In this document: positions 24,275 to 32,232 of the stretch, piece after piece | Layout of the letters: each line of letters opens with the position of its first letter | Position numbering within the stretch: the stretch's first letter is position 1 | IMG/VR virus record: IMGVR_UViG_3300028269_000003 | Coordinates: 1 to 64,000 of that record | From: a virus | Reading direction: 5' to 3' (one strand) | DNA length: 64,000 nucleotides | Notes under the pieces: generated by a model | Told to the model about the DNA's origin: nothing | The model's input: the letters and a program-made list of their open reading frames with translations, nothing else | Database searches by the model: none | Position numbers and translations under genes: made by a program

Positions 24275-24499
24275 CTAATTATACATACTAAGTGATTTTA
24301 AATTGTGCTTATCTTTACATAAATCATAGTGCAAGTCTAATAGTGCTATGGCTTTGCTAAACTTAGGCTCATACACTTCATGCCTTGCTAGATGCCCGAT
24401 ACTTTGAGCATCTATGTTGGTCTTTTTAGCTATCGCTTCGTAAGTTAAACCAGCATTTCGAAGGTTTAATATTATCCGTTGATAGTTAAGTTTAATCAT
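24275..24499 (-). CDS. Small helix-turn-helix protein (74 aa), candidate late regulator
   Basis: Residues 5-40 read as an HTH: YQRIILNLRNAGLTYEAIAKKTNI then DAQSIGHLARHEVYEP, followed by a C-terminal helix (FSKAIALLDLHYDLC). Near-identical to 61227-61451 and related to 28129-28317. ATGA overlap with the methyltransferase gene. It lies right before the late promoter in both phages, so a role in late transcription is plausible but not shown. Confidence 0.7.
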   Translation of the reverse strand: MIKLNYQRIILNLRNAGLTYEAIAKKTNIDAQSIGHLARHEVYEPKFSKAIALLDLHYDLCKDKHNLKSLSMYN

Positions 24500-25509
24500 G
24501 CGAATAAGTCCTGTGTTTTAACTTCAACATTGTTAAAGCGTTTGCCAGCCTCTTTTAAGTTTAATACAGCCTGTTTATAGTAGCTGTCTTTTAACTCAAT
24601 GCCGATTGCTCTACGGCCTAATGAAACTGCCGAAAACATTTCAGTTCCAATTCCAGCAAATGGAGTAAAAACAATTTCATTAGGGTTTGAATATAAATCA
24701 ACTAATCTATCCATAACGTCTAATTGCGTTGGCGTTACGTGCTTTTCGTCATCATCTTCTTTACTATCATGGTATGGCAATAAATTACCTTCTCTTACAT
24801 CATCCCAAACGCTTGAGGCGTAACGCTGCCAAATGTAATGATTTAATTTGCTAATCTTGTCATTTTCTTTTGTTGATTTAAGATGCTCAATAAGTTGCTC
24901 TGCTGTAAATTTTGTTTCATTAGCGTTATTAAATGCTTTTAACATATTGGGCAAAATAAGCGTATCGCCCGCATAATGTTGCAATCCAAATGGGTGAGTT
25001 ACTGGTACTTTATTTTCACCTTTCTTTTTAAAAATTAAAATGTAATCAGGATTAGCCGTAAAGCATTTAGTTGAATCTTCAACAATAAATTTGTGCATGA
25101 GCGATTGAACCATTGTTCTTATACGAACTTTTAAAGGTTCTTTCCATACTGTAATTCTGTTTTTATATTCAAATCCATATTTTTTGTATAAATCAATAAC
25201 TGCGCTTGGAAAATCTGCCAAAGTTCCATTCACTTCACAAATATCCGTAATATGCAAAGCATTAATTCTTCCTTGCTTTGTAACTCTTGCCATTTCTTTA
25301 ACAAGGTATTCAAATTGCTTTAAAAATTCATCAATACCACTTACATTGCTAAAATCTCTTTCACTGCTTGAATATGTGTAAAGAGACGCAAAAGGTGGAC
25401 TGTAAACAGATAAATCAATGCTTTCATCAGGCAATGATGGCAATATTTCCATGCAATCGCTGTTATAAATTGAGTATTGGTCTGTGTGTAATTGGTCTTT
25501 TGTAATCAT
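24496..25509 (-). CDS. DNA methyltransferase, amino-methylating, motif order IV-I
   Basis: 337 aa. Catalytic SPPF at residues 37-40 comes before the AdoMet-binding TPFAGIGTE near residue 285, the beta-class order. SPP[YF] is more usual in N4-cytosine enzymes, so either N4-C or N6-A activity is possible. No cognate nuclease gene is nearby, so protection from host restriction or epigenetic marking is likelier than a restriction system. In phage B the same domain is fused to the helicase. Confidence 0.82.
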   Translation of the reverse strand: MITKDQLHTDQYSIYNSDCMEILPSLPDESIDLSVYSPPFASLYTYSSSERDFSNVSGIDEFLKQFEYLVKEMARVTKQGRINALHITDICEVNGTLADFPSAVIDLYKKYGFEYKNRITVWKEPLKVRIRTMVQSLMHKFIVEDSTKCFTANPDYILIFKKKGENKVPVTHPFGLQHYAGDTLILPNMLKAFNNANETKFTAEQLIEHLKSTKENDKISKLNHYIWQRYASSVWDDVREGNLLPYHDSKEDDDEKHVTPTQLDVMDRLVDLYSNPNEIVFTPFAGIGTEMFSAVSLGRRAIGIELKDSYYKQAVLNLKEAGKRFNNVEVKTQDLFA

Positions 25510-25521
25510 GTCATCTCTCCA

Positions 25522-26889
25522 TTATAAAAATTTTGGTAATGCTGCGTTATTTTTAAACTCTTTGCGAACATCAGTAAAACTGTGATTGACTGCATTTACT
25601 AAGTTTTGATGTAACTGTATAGTCTTTTGTGTTTTTTGCTCTAAAGCCTCTAAAACACGTTCCTGACCATCACTGGCCACAATGTCAATAGTTACATCAC
25701 GTTTCTGGCCAAATCGCCAAAACCTGCGAATTGCTTGGTAATATTGTTCATAACTCCATGTAGGGAAAAACACAGAATGGTTACAATGTTGCCAGTTCAA
25801 ACCCATGCTAGTCATCTTTGCTTTGGTGATAATTCTGTCAATGTTACCTTTGGCAAAGTTGATTAAAATATCCTCTTTTTTATCAATAGACATTGAGCCG
25901 ATAATTTCCACAGCGTCTTTGTCTAATTCTTTTAGTAATGCGCTTTCCTCGTTAAAGTTGCACCAATAGACACTCGTTTTGCCTGCTGCCAGTTCTGCAG
26001 CCAATTCACAGCGAGGTTTAATTGTTTGTTGCTGTTCGTGTCTGACTTCTGTCATTGACTTAGCCACAGGCGTTAATAGTTGCACCTGACCGTTAATGTC
26101 AATTAGTGATTGGTTTTCTACTGAATGATAGTTTTTAATTAATTGTGGCAATTCATAACCGTCATCACTAAAGCCAATATCACTAGGTTTTTTAACCATG
26201 ATTGACCATTGATTTACCCACGCAAAAAAGTCTTTTTCAGCATGGGGTTTAAGATAGAACTTTTCACCGATGTTGCGATTATTGCTATCAACAGAGTTTT
26301 GGTTGTTTTTGAAAAACTTGGTTAGCATATCCATGTAACCCATATACCCCAAAGCCTCGCTAGACGTTCCTAATTCAATAAAGTCATTAGGGCTTGGTGT
26401 TGCTGTGGATAGGAAACGATATGGCACTTTTTTAATGAAAGCGGTTATCTGCTCTTTAATCTTTCCGTCAAAGTTTTTTAAGATAGAACTTTCATCAAGT
26501 ATCACGCACTCAAAATCAGACGCATTAAAAAAATGTAAACGCTCGTAATTGCAAACAACAATCTTTTTTGTAAATTTACCGTCTTTGCAATGTTCAATGT
26601 CATCAATGCCAAGTTTTTCAGCTTCATCTAAAAACTGAAAGGCCACAGCTAAAGGCGTAAGAATTAAAACGCGCTTGTTATGAGTTAAAACAATATTGTT
26701 TGCGATGGATAACTGAATTAAGGTTTTACCAAGTCCAGTATCGGCAAATATACCAATACGGCCTTTTTGAACTGCTTTGTCTATAATGTATCTTTGAAAG
26801 TCGAAAGCAATGTCTGGAATCCAGTTTGCTTTAAACCCAAAGTTGCCAATAGAGTGCTTTTTTGCCTCTATAAATTGTGAATAGTTCAT
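25522..26889 (-). CDS. SNF2/DEAD-like superfamily 2 helicase
   Basis: About 455 aa. Walker A DTGLGKT (near 51-57), motif II DESS (near 133-136), motif III TATPSP (near 163-168) and a C-terminal QAIRRFWRFGQ, the motif VI of the SNF2 group. The start at the second of two ATGs has better spacing to GGAG. 12 bases separate it from the methyltransferase gene; in phage B both form one chain. Own promoter at 26918-26947. Confidence 0.85.
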   Translation of the reverse strand: MNYSQFIEAKKHSIGNFGFKANWIPDIAFDFQRYIIDKAVQKGRIGIFADTGLGKTLIQLSIANNIVLTHNKRVLILTPLAVAFQFLDEAEKLGIDDIEHCKDGKFTKKIVVCNYERLHFFNASDFECVILDESSILKNFDGKIKEQITAFIKKVPYRFLSTATPSPNDFIELGTSSEALGYMGYMDMLTKFFKNNQNSVDSNNRNIGEKFYLKPHAEKDFFAWVNQWSIMVKKPSDIGFSDDGYELPQLIKNYHSVENQSLIDINGQVQLLTPVAKSMTEVRHEQQQTIKPRCELAAELAAGKTSVYWCNFNEESALLKELDKDAVEIIGSMSIDKKEDILINFAKGNIDRIITKAKMTSMGLNWQHCNHSVFFPTWSYEQYYQAIRRFWRFGQKRDVTIDIVASDGQERVLEALEQKTQKTIQLHQNLVNAVNHSFTDVRKEFKNNAALPKFL

Positions 26890-26917
26890 CATATCTCCAA
26901 TGTTTAACCCGTAACTT

Positions 26918-26947
26918 ATTATAATTTAATTTTAAAATTTATTGCAA
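26918..26947 (-). promoter_or_regulatory. Leftward promoter before the helicase gene
   Basis: On the minus strand TTGCAA (26942-26947), 18 bases, TATAAT (26918-26923). Upstream context AAATAGTTTGCAA repeats the half-site of the early operator dyad. Conserved at 63672-63701 in phage B. Confidence 0.78.
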
Positions 26948-26955
26948 ACTATTTT

Positions 26956-27303
26956 TTAACATTCAATAATCATTTTTGCTTCATTCCCATATCCGCGCAT
27001 AATCGTTATAGGTTCAAACTGCTTGTCATCAATGTTTAATGCTTTGGCTATTCCATCAATGGCAGCTTTACTTGCGCTTAAAAGATTATCTAAATCACGT
27101 TTACGCTTATCTGACTGCATAAAAGTTATTTTTAAAGGTAACGTATCAGCAGGTTTAAATTTTCCGTTTACGCGCTCTGTAAATGCTATTGTGAAGGCTT
27201 CTAGCATTACTTCATTTTTAATCTGTACTGTTTTTGCCCAGTGTTGCCCATTTTTGCGATTAGGCATAAGTTCAGAGCGTGGATAACTTAACTCAATAAT
27301 CAT
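26956..27303 (-). CDS. rusA: RusA-family Holliday-junction resolvase
   Basis: 115 aa, typical RusA length. The acidic motif KRDLDNLLSASKAAIDGI with further Asp (NIDDKQFEP) supplies the metal-binding residues. Resolves branched DNA before packaging. ATGA overlap with the DUF1364 gene upstream. The phage B copy at the window end is identical over the 83 residues seen. Confidence 0.86.
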   Translation of the reverse strand: MIIELSYPRSELMPNRKNGQHWAKTVQIKNEVMLEAFTIAFTERVNGKFKPADTLPLKITFMQSDKRKRDLDNLLSASKAAIDGIAKALNIDDKQFEPITIMRGYGNEAKMIIEC

Positions 27304-27590
27304 AATAAACCTTTGTCTATTAGCCTAAGCTGAGTTTCAATCATGCCTTCGTAATGCGCTAATTTTAAGTCTGTAATGCTTAAATCTGTTTTTAATCGCC
27401 TATCAACTGCATCATGGCAATTTGAGCAAGCATAAGCGCCGTGTATGTCAGTTACTTTTTGCGCCATGCCATGCCCGAACCTAACGCCATTTATGTGAGC
27501 AAACACAACCGTTTCGTTATTATGATTGCATATATTAGGCAATCTGATTGTGCAACTTTCACCTTTTGCGCTTTGTGTAATTTTGCTCAT
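27300..27590 (-). CDS. DUF1364 nuclease-like protein (96 aa)
   Basis: KGESCTIRLPNICNHNNETVV, AHINGVRFGHGMAQKV and YACSNCHDAVDRR are the DUF1364 signatures, with Cys/His pairs of an HNH-like fold. Family members sit in Nin-type regions next to RusA and NinB, as here. Likely DNA recombination or processing; activity unproven. Confidence 0.75.
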   Translation of the reverse strand: MSKITQSAKGESCTIRLPNICNHNNETVVFAHINGVRFGHGMAQKVTDIHGAYACSNCHDAVDRRLKTDLSITDLKLAHYEGMIETQLRLIDKGLL

Positions 27591-27952
27591 GATAAACTTT
27601 CAAAGTAAAATCCATTTTCAGCGGCATATCGCAAGCAGTTATCAAAATAAGTTGCCATTTCTGCCGTGTTAAGTTTAGCGGTGCTTAGTAAGCGTTTATG
27701 GCTTTCACCGTCAATCTCGGTTATCTCGTACAAAAACTTAAAGCGAAGCAAATCGTGAGTGAAGTCTTTATCATATCCAAAGTGATTGCCAAACTGCGTT
27801 ACAAATTCCCAATACAGCGCATTTGCGTTTTGGCTGCGTTTACTTTTACGCTCACTTACATTAGCCACATAATCACCAGTTTCAACAAGCTGTGTTACCT
27901 TGCTGATGAAGTTAGGTAGATTGTGTTTTGATAGGTGAAAGTTTTTAATCAT
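27587..27952 (-). CDS. ninB: NinB-like recombination protein
   Basis: Start at 27952 (MIKNFHLSKHN) overlaps the previous gene; 121 aa. RSQNANALYWEFVTQFG is the NinB/Orf signature, followed by HKRLLSTAKLNTAEMATYFD. Lambda Orf/NinB mediates loading in RecF-type recombination. Neighbours RusA and DUF1364 fit. Confidence 0.8.
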   Translation of the reverse strand: MIKNFHLSKHNLPNFISKVTQLVETGDYVANVSERKSKRSQNANALYWEFVTQFGNHFGYDKDFTHDLLRFKFLYEITEIDGESHKRLLSTAKLNTAEMATYFDNCLRYAAENGFYFESLS

Positions 27953-28136
27953 GATTAATTGAATTATCTTTTTCCATTTCTTCTGCCCACTCTTTAGCAA
28001 TTAATCCTGCACCAATCATTTCAGCGCCATGTGCAGATAGTGGATTTAATCCGTAGTAATAATCAATAGCAGTTCCTACTTCTATCATTTCTTTAGATAA
28101 TTTATGTAATCTATTTATAATTTCTTTTTTAGTCAT
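27945..28136 (-). CDS. Hypothetical 63-aa protein
   Basis: Helical, charged; start ATG 28136 overlaps the upstream stop, with GAGA upstream. Contains KLSKEMIEVGTAIDYYYG and a short acidic end. Position between two replication-region genes; no family recognised. Confidence 0.55.
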   Translation of the reverse strand: MTKKEIINRLHKLSKEMIEVGTAIDYYYGLNPLSAHGAEMIGAGLIAKEWAEEMEKDNSINHD

Positions 28137-28317
28137 AGCAATGTTCTCTATGCAACTCAATCAACTTAGCACCTAGCTTATAGCTTATGTCAGTCTTTAC
28201 GCCGTAACGTGCCATTTTTTGAAGCCTTGATGGCTGAACGTCAATCTCTCTAGCTACTTTTGCTAAAGGCTTATAATTGCGTCTTAATTCAATTAATATT
28301 TTTTGCCAGTTAACCAT
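28129..28317 (-). CDS. Small helix-turn-helix protein (62 aa)
   Basis: WQKILIELRRNYKPLAKVAR and EIDVQPSRLQKMARYGV form an HTH like that of the 74-aa protein at 24275-24499; both end in an L..LH...C helix. Paralogues within one genome suggest two regulators of related sites, or DNA-binding accessory factors. Overlaps both neighbours. Confidence 0.6.
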   Translation of the reverse strand: MVNWQKILIELRRNYKPLAKVAREIDVQPSRLQKMARYGVKTDISYKLGAKLIELHREHCYD

Positions 28318-28735
28318 CAATCACTACTCCTAAAGCCTCACGCGCATACCGCAAACTAATATCAGGATATGCACTAGGGTTAGCAATTATTTTACGCGCC
28401 CACGCTTTCATATCTCGTTTAGGCTGCGTCATTTTTTCTACCGCCTCTTTTACCTCCATTGCATGACGGTGATTTTCAGCTTTAGCCAACGGACTTGGTA
28501 AACGTGCAAATATTGTTGGCTTTGGCTTGCATAGTTCAATGATGTCTTTAACAGTAGGCATATGTTTGCTACTATCAACCCAGTCATCAAATGCTTTGCT
28601 TACAGTTTCAAATTCATATTTTTCAAGTTTAGAAAACCAGTAGCGCAAAGTTTCAATGTCAAATTCTTTATTGTCATAAGAATTGCAAACAATACGCATC
28701 ATCAGCATAAATGGCTTTTTGTCTTTATCAATCAT
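28310..28735 (-). CDS. Putative helicase-loader-like replication protein (141 aa)
   Basis: The N-terminal region (FDIETLRYWFSKLEKYEFET, AFDDWVDSSKHMPTVKDIIE) follows the helical pattern of phage loaders of the G39P / replication P type, with PTxxDI at its end. The C-terminal helix is basic. TGATG overlap with the initiator-like gene fits an O/P-type pair. No Walker motif. Confidence 0.6.
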   Translation of the reverse strand: MIDKDKKPFMLMMRIVCNSYDNKEFDIETLRYWFSKLEKYEFETVSKAFDDWVDSSKHMPTVKDIIELCKPKPTIFARLPSPLAKAENHRHAMEVKEAVEKMTQPKRDMKAWARKIIANPSAYPDISLRYAREALGVVIDG

Positions 28736-29400
28736 CAGAATGGCACTCCGTTATCGTTAGGCTCTTCATCTTCCCATTTTTTTGAGTTAATATAGCTCGC
28801 TGGATATGGGATATATTTTCCACCGTCTTTAATCCAATCCATGCTTTCTTTTTGCCAACTTAAAGCATATAAAACATTATCCAAAATTGGCTTTTCTTTC
28901 TTCCATGCTTTTATTGCATCACCTTTGTTTTTCTTTTTTGGGTAGTTTAGCCAGAAAGTTTCAAAATCTTGCTCATATGAATTTTTAACCTTAACTAAAC
29001 TTACCTTACCTATACTAACCTGTGATTCCAAACTGTATACATCCTGTATACATTCTGTATCCAATGTGTATACATTGTTTTCTTTAAGAGATAATTTATC
29101 CTTCTCTTCTGTATAAACAGTTGGCTTGTAGCGGTCTTTCTGAATTAGATTGTGTATGCGCCAATGCTTAATTACGCACACACCATTTTGAAATGGAATA
29201 ACAAAGTTTTTAGCTAGCAATAACTTTAAATCGTCATCATTACAACCTAGCATCCTTTGTATTTTTTTTGCATTATTTATAAATCCGTCATCATCAGCTC
29301 TCATTGATAAATGAAAATATAAACATTGACTTGATAGCGGCATATCTAAAAAAGCATCACTATCAATTATTGTTTTAGCAAACATTCTACGCTCTGCCAT
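28735..29400 (-). CDS. Replication initiator / replisome organiser-like protein
   Basis: 221 aa. The N-terminal winged-helix-type domain (MAERRMFAKTIIDSDAFLDM, LYFHLSMRADDDGFINNAKK) is that of phage replisome organisers; the C-terminal domain (FETFWLNYPKKKNKGDAIKAW) is a common partner. Would bind the origin and recruit the helicase loader encoded next. Preceded by a terminator-like hairpin region. Confidence 0.72.
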   Translation of the reverse strand: MAERRMFAKTIIDSDAFLDMPLSSQCLYFHLSMRADDDGFINNAKKIQRMLGCNDDDLKLLLAKNFVIPFQNGVCVIKHWRIHNLIQKDRYKPTVYTEEKDKLSLKENNVYTLDTECIQDVYSLESQVSIGKVSLVKVKNSYEQDFETFWLNYPKKKNKGDAIKAWKKEKPILDNVLYALSWQKESMDWIKDGGKYIPYPASYINSKKWEDEEPNDNGVPF

Positions 29401-29418
29401 ATAAAACCTTTAACCAAT

Positions 29419-29515
29419 AAAAAAGCCGCTAACCAACATAGTGCAAGTATGTCAATTAACGGCTAACTGCTTAATAGCAGTAAGTAAATCAGCCTCTTGC
29501 ACAAGCATTACTTAC
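29419..29515 (-). terminator. Multi-hairpin attenuator region before the replication genes
   Basis: In transcript order: GTAAGTAA (29508-29515) pairs with TTACTTAC (29480-29487) around an inner CTTG/CAAG hairpin. A perfect CTGCT/AGCAG hairpin follows (29467-29480). Then GCCGTTAA/TTAGCGGC (29425-29463, one mismatch, inner ACATA/TATGT stem) is followed by TTTTTT. The last is a good intrinsic terminator; the first two could compete or bind a factor. It lies between the HTH_39 gene and the replication operon. Confidence 0.7.
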
Positions 29516-29544
29516 TACCACTACAACATTAATATATACCCAAT

Positions 29545-29772
29545 TCACAGGCTTGTAAATGGGTTTTCGTGATACACATAATTAGCTACATAACACACCT
29601 CGCCAAACTGATTTTTAACCTCTTTGCGCTCGGTTTTAATATCCCATCCTTGCTGGCGTAATTCTAAAATACGTGCGCCAAGCCTATATGTTCCGAGATA
29701 ATTCCATGCGGTCAATGGGTCAATGCTGCCGTGAGTTTTAAGGTATTCTGCTACTCGGTTTAGTTGTGTCAT
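29545..29772 (-). CDS. HTH_39-type winged-helix protein (75 aa)
   Basis: RVAEYLKTHGSIDPLTAWNY, LGTYRLGARILELRQQGWDI and the wing YVANYVYH are the pattern of the small phage helix-turn-helix family HTH_39. It is the second gene after the leftward early promoter, in front of the attenuator-like region, a usual place for an early regulator. Target unknown. Confidence 0.7.
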   Translation of the reverse strand: MTQLNRVAEYLKTHGSIDPLTAWNYLGTYRLGARILELRQQGWDIKTERKEVKNQFGEVCYVANYVYHENPFTSL

Positions 29773-29776
29773 TTTA

Positions 29777-29920
29777 TTAAGTCCTTTTTATTATGATAAG
29801 TAAAGATAATTGACCAAAAATACATCCACTTAAAAACAACCATTGTTTGGTTAAATTAAAAACTTCAACTGATAAATAAAGTGAAATAACATAAAAAACC
29901 ATTAATAAAATCCATTTCAT
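29777..29920 (-). CDS. 47-aa membrane peptide, first leftward early gene
   Basis: ATTGGAGATATAAAAATG gives a strong start at 29920. Two hydrophobic segments (WILLMVFYVISLYLSVEVF and WLFLSGCIFGQLSLLIIIK) suggest a helical hairpin in the inner membrane. Its stop lies just before the HTH_39 start. Function unknown. Confidence 0.55.
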   Translation of the reverse strand: MKWILLMVFYVISLYLSVEVFNLTKQWLFLSGCIFGQLSLLIIIKRT

Positions 29921-29951
29921 TTTTATATCTCCAATGTGTTAACGTGAAACA

Positions 29952-29980
29952 ATCATAATTTATATTTTAATTTTATGCAA
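29952..29980 (-). promoter_or_regulatory. Leftward early promoter
   Basis: On the minus strand TTGCAT (29975-29980), 17 bases, TATGAT (29952-29957). Reads toward the membrane peptide, HTH_39 and, if the attenuator is passed, the replication genes. Its -35 lies within the dyad shared with the rightward promoter. Confidence 0.7.
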
Positions 29981-29992
29981 ATAATATTTGCA
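29976..29992. promoter_or_regulatory. Operator-like dyad between divergent promoters
   Basis: TGCAAATA-A-TATTTGCA is a perfect 17-base inverted repeat. It contains most of both divergent -35 elements, so one bound dimer would block or modulate both. The half-site TGCAAA-N5-TTTGCA recurs at 568-584 and 34249-34265. Confidence 0.75.
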
Positions 29993-30016
29993 ATTTACTT
30001 TTAAAGCGATTATAGT
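29988..30016 (+). promoter_or_regulatory. Rightward early promoter
   Basis: TTGCAA (29988-29993), 17 bases, TATAGT (30011-30016). It drives the pentapeptide, ATPase, SSB, SprT-like and tRNA genes and has the same element spacing and -10 as the right-arm promoters at 580-608 and 34261-34289. Confidence 0.8.
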
Positions 30017-30051
30017 TACATACATGCAGTAAACATTATTGGAGATAAAAA

Positions 30052-30609
30052 ATGATAGAAATTAAACATAGATACACAAATCAAGTTTTATGTAGTTTTG
30101 ATGTGGATAGTTTAAAAGATGCTGTAATTTCTGCGGTTAAAAAAAGTTTCAACTTGAGTGGTGCTGACTTGTTCAATGCTGACTTGTGCGGTGCTGACTT
30201 GCGCGGTGCTAACTTGTGCGGTGCTGACTTGCGCGGTGCTAACTTGTTCAATGCTAACTTGCGCGGTGCTGACTTGTTCAATGCTGACTTGTGCGGTGCT
30301 GACTTGCGCGGTGCTAACTTGCGCGGTGCTAACTTGTTCAATGCTGACTTGCGCGGTGAAATTTTAGCAATAACTCCTATTTTTATTAATGGTTTAATTT
30401 GGGATATTACAATAACAGAATCATTTTTAGAAATTGGATGCCAGCGCCATAAACATGAAGCATGGGAAAAATTTACTTATGATGAAATATCATCTATGGA
30501 ATCACGCGCATTATATTTTTGGAAGCAAAACAAATCATGGTTACTTTTAGCATGTAAATCACACAAAAAAGAATCATTAGCTAAACGTAAAGAGGTGGAG
30601 AAAAAATGA
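30052..30609 (+). CDS. Pentapeptide-repeat protein (185 aa)
   Basis: Residues about 36-105 are consecutive A(D/N)L(x)(x) pentapeptides (GADLF NADLC GADLR), 13 regular and one degenerate, which would fold as a right-handed quadrilateral beta helix. A unique C-terminal domain of ~80 residues follows (ITESFLEIGCQRHKHEAWEKF in pieces). Some pentapeptide proteins mimic DNA and act on gyrase, but the C-terminal extension argues for another role here. First rightward early gene. Confidence 0.82.
   Translation: MIEIKHRYTNQVLCSFDVDSLKDAVISAVKKSFNLSGADLFNADLCGADLRGANLCGADLRGANLFNANLRGADLFNADLCGADLRGANLRGANLFNADLRGEILAITPIFINGLIWDITITESFLEIGCQRHKHEAWEKFTYDEISSMESRALYFWKQNKSWLLLACKSHKKESLAKRKEVEKK
30157..30366 (+). 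repeat. Near-perfect 15-base tandem repeat array inside the pentapeptide gene
   Basis: About 14 units built from GGTGCTGACTTGCGC / AATGCTGACTTGTTC types repeat in the coding sequence with almost no synonymous change. Such homogeneity at DNA level points to recent expansion by slippage or unequal crossing over rather than selection on protein alone. The array leaves all frames of the region open on both strands. Confidence 0.85.
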
Positions 30610-30944
30610 CTGGCATATATGGAAATACACGAGAAGATAAAATCAGAGAGCGCGAATTAGATGCTTATCTAAATTCACGCGGCGAGTGGACTGATGATGA
30701 CAAAGAAAAAGCTAAATCAGAATTATTTGATGACATTACATGGAATGGTGCGAAGTGGGATGAAAAACTCGAAGGCTGGCGCATGGAAATGTTTATTGAT
30801 TGGGAAAATGTAATGACCAGCCGTATGCCACGTGAAGAAAAGTTAGCAGAAATGACTGACATACAAACTCGGTGCGTAGAAAAATATTGCAACGATGAAG
30901 TAGAAAAAAATCCTGACCTATATTGCGAAAGGTATTGCCGATAA
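30606..30944 (+). CDS. Hypothetical acidic 112-aa protein
   Basis: Starts after GAGGTGGAG with ATGA overlap. Strongly charged, Trp-containing (GAKWDEKLEGWRMEMFIDWE) with three Cys in the C-terminal part (CVEKYC, YCERYC). No family recognised. TAATG overlap with the next gene. Confidence 0.6.
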   Translation: MTGIYGNTREDKIRERELDAYLNSRGEWTDDDKEKAKSELFDDITWNGAKWDEKLEGWRMEMFIDWENVMTSRMPREEKLAEMTDIQTRCVEKYCNDEVEKNPDLYCERYCR

Positions 30945-31150
30945 TGGATTTAACGACTGTATCAATCGGTGATGCTGAGTTAGATATTTACTATACCTTT
31001 GATGTAAGTAACGGTGAGTTGCATATCCACGAAATCAGCAATCTGGATAACGTGGTCAATCTTAAACCTTTACTTGCCCCACAAGTGATAGCAGATATTA
31101 AAAACGCATTGATGGATAAAATTTTAAACAGTAGTAACGTAGTAAGTTAA
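30944..31150 (+). CDS. Hypothetical 68-aa protein
   Basis: Start at 30944 in a TAATG overlap. VSIGDAELDIYYTFDV then GELHIHEI is a small beta-rich pattern found before ATPase/SSB genes in similar phages. Unknown function. Confidence 0.58.
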   Translation: MDLTTVSIGDAELDIYYTFDVSNGELHIHEISNLDNVVNLKPLLAPQVIADIKNALMDKILNSSNVVS

Positions 31151-31164
31151 TTGGAGATGATGAA

Positions 31165-32232
31165 ATGGCACTATTAAAACCAGCAGTAAATAAAATGGCT
31201 TATGCAAAAATAGGCTTATACGGAACAGCGGGTAGCGGTAAAACAAGAACAGCAACTGAAATTGCCATTGGATTACACAAAGCAATCGGAAGTAAAAAAC
31301 CTATTGCGGCTTTTGATACTGAGCCTGCATTTAGCTTTGTTTTGCCTTTCTTTCAAAAAGCAGGAATTGAGTTATTGGTAGCAGATGAAAGTCGTGCATT
31401 ATCAGACTTAATGGCTTTTATGGATGAAGCTGAAAAAGTATCTGACATTGTAATTATTGATTCAATTACCCATGTGTGGCGCGATGCTCAAGAAAGCTAC
31501 TTAGCTAGACTTAACCAAACTCGAAAACAATACAACAAAAAACCCTTGCCAGCATTAGAGTTTCAGCATTGGCGACCAATTAAAGCGGCATGGGCAGAAT
31601 TTACAGATAGATTTTTGTCATCAAAAATGCACGTTATTGTTTGCGGTAGAGCTGGAACAATTTATGAATATCAAGACAAAGATGATGGCTCAGGTAAAAA
31701 AGAACTTATTAGCACTGGCTCACGGATGGCAACAGAAAAAGAGCTTGGGTATGAGCCTAGCCTTTTAGTTGAAATGATTGCAGACCGTGAAAAAGGTAAA
31801 ACTGTAAACATTGCTTGGGTGCAAAAAGACCGCAGCGATACAATCAACGGTGCTGAGTTATTAATGCCAACATATAAAAGTTTTGAGCCTCACTTTAAGG
31901 CATTAAATATTGGAGGACAGCATTTTGAAAGCATGGATAAGCGTAACTCTCAAGAGATGTTTGCTGATGCTGATGAAAGTGGGTTTGATGTTGAATTAAA
32001 ACGCAGAACTGTATTATGCGAGGAAATAGCAGAACTTCTTAAAAAATACTATCCATCTCAATCAGTAGAGGACAAGCAAAAACGAGTTGAGCTTGTTGAG
32101 CAATTCTTTGATACTCGTTCATGGACTAAAGTTGAAAGTTTACGTGCCGATGTTCTTAAATCAGGATATGAAGCCATGAAAGCTAAATTAGAAATAGATT
32201 TTGAAAGTAAAACAGAAAGTGAGAGTAAATAA
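31165..32232 (+). CDS. AAA/RecA-type ATPase, candidate Sak4-like recombination protein
   Basis: 355 aa. Walker A GTAGSGKT at 20-27 and Walker B DIVIIDS at 94-100, then [19 protein letters not shown] and [13 protein letters not shown]. The family (AAA_24-like phage ATPases, related to Sak4 annealases) is regularly encoded with SSB, as here (TAATG overlap with the SSB start). Likely homologous recombination or replication repair of phage DNA. Confidence 0.78.
   Translation: MALLKPAVNKMAYAKIGLYGTAGSGKTRTATEIAIGLHKAIGSKKPIAAFDTEPAFSFVLPFFQKAGIELLVADESRALSDLMAFMDEAEKVSDIVIIDSITHVWRDAQESYLARLNQTRKQYNKKPLPALEFQHWRPIKAAWAEFTDRFLSSKMHVIVCGRAGTIYEYQDKDDGSGKKELISTGSRMATEKELGYEPSLLVEMIADREKGKTVNIAWVQKDRSDTINGAELLMPTYKSFEPHFKALNIGGQHFESMDKRNSQEMFADADESGFDVELKRRTVLCEEIAELLKKYYPSQSVEDKQKRVELVEQFFDTRSWTKVESLRADVLKSGYEAMKAKLEIDFESKTESESK

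Noticed and set aside
24496-26889. Restriction-modification system
   Set aside because: A methyltransferase and a helicase are present but no nuclease domain or specificity subunit was found. The helicase is of SNF2 type without an endonuclease motif.
27945-28317. Toxin-antitoxin pair of two small overlapping genes
   Set aside because: One product is an HTH protein, but the partner has no toxin-family motif and both lie within a replication-gene polycistron.
30157-30366. CRISPR-like repeat array
   Set aside because: Units are 15 bases, contiguous, without spacers, and encode pentapeptides in frame with an early gene. No cas genes are present.
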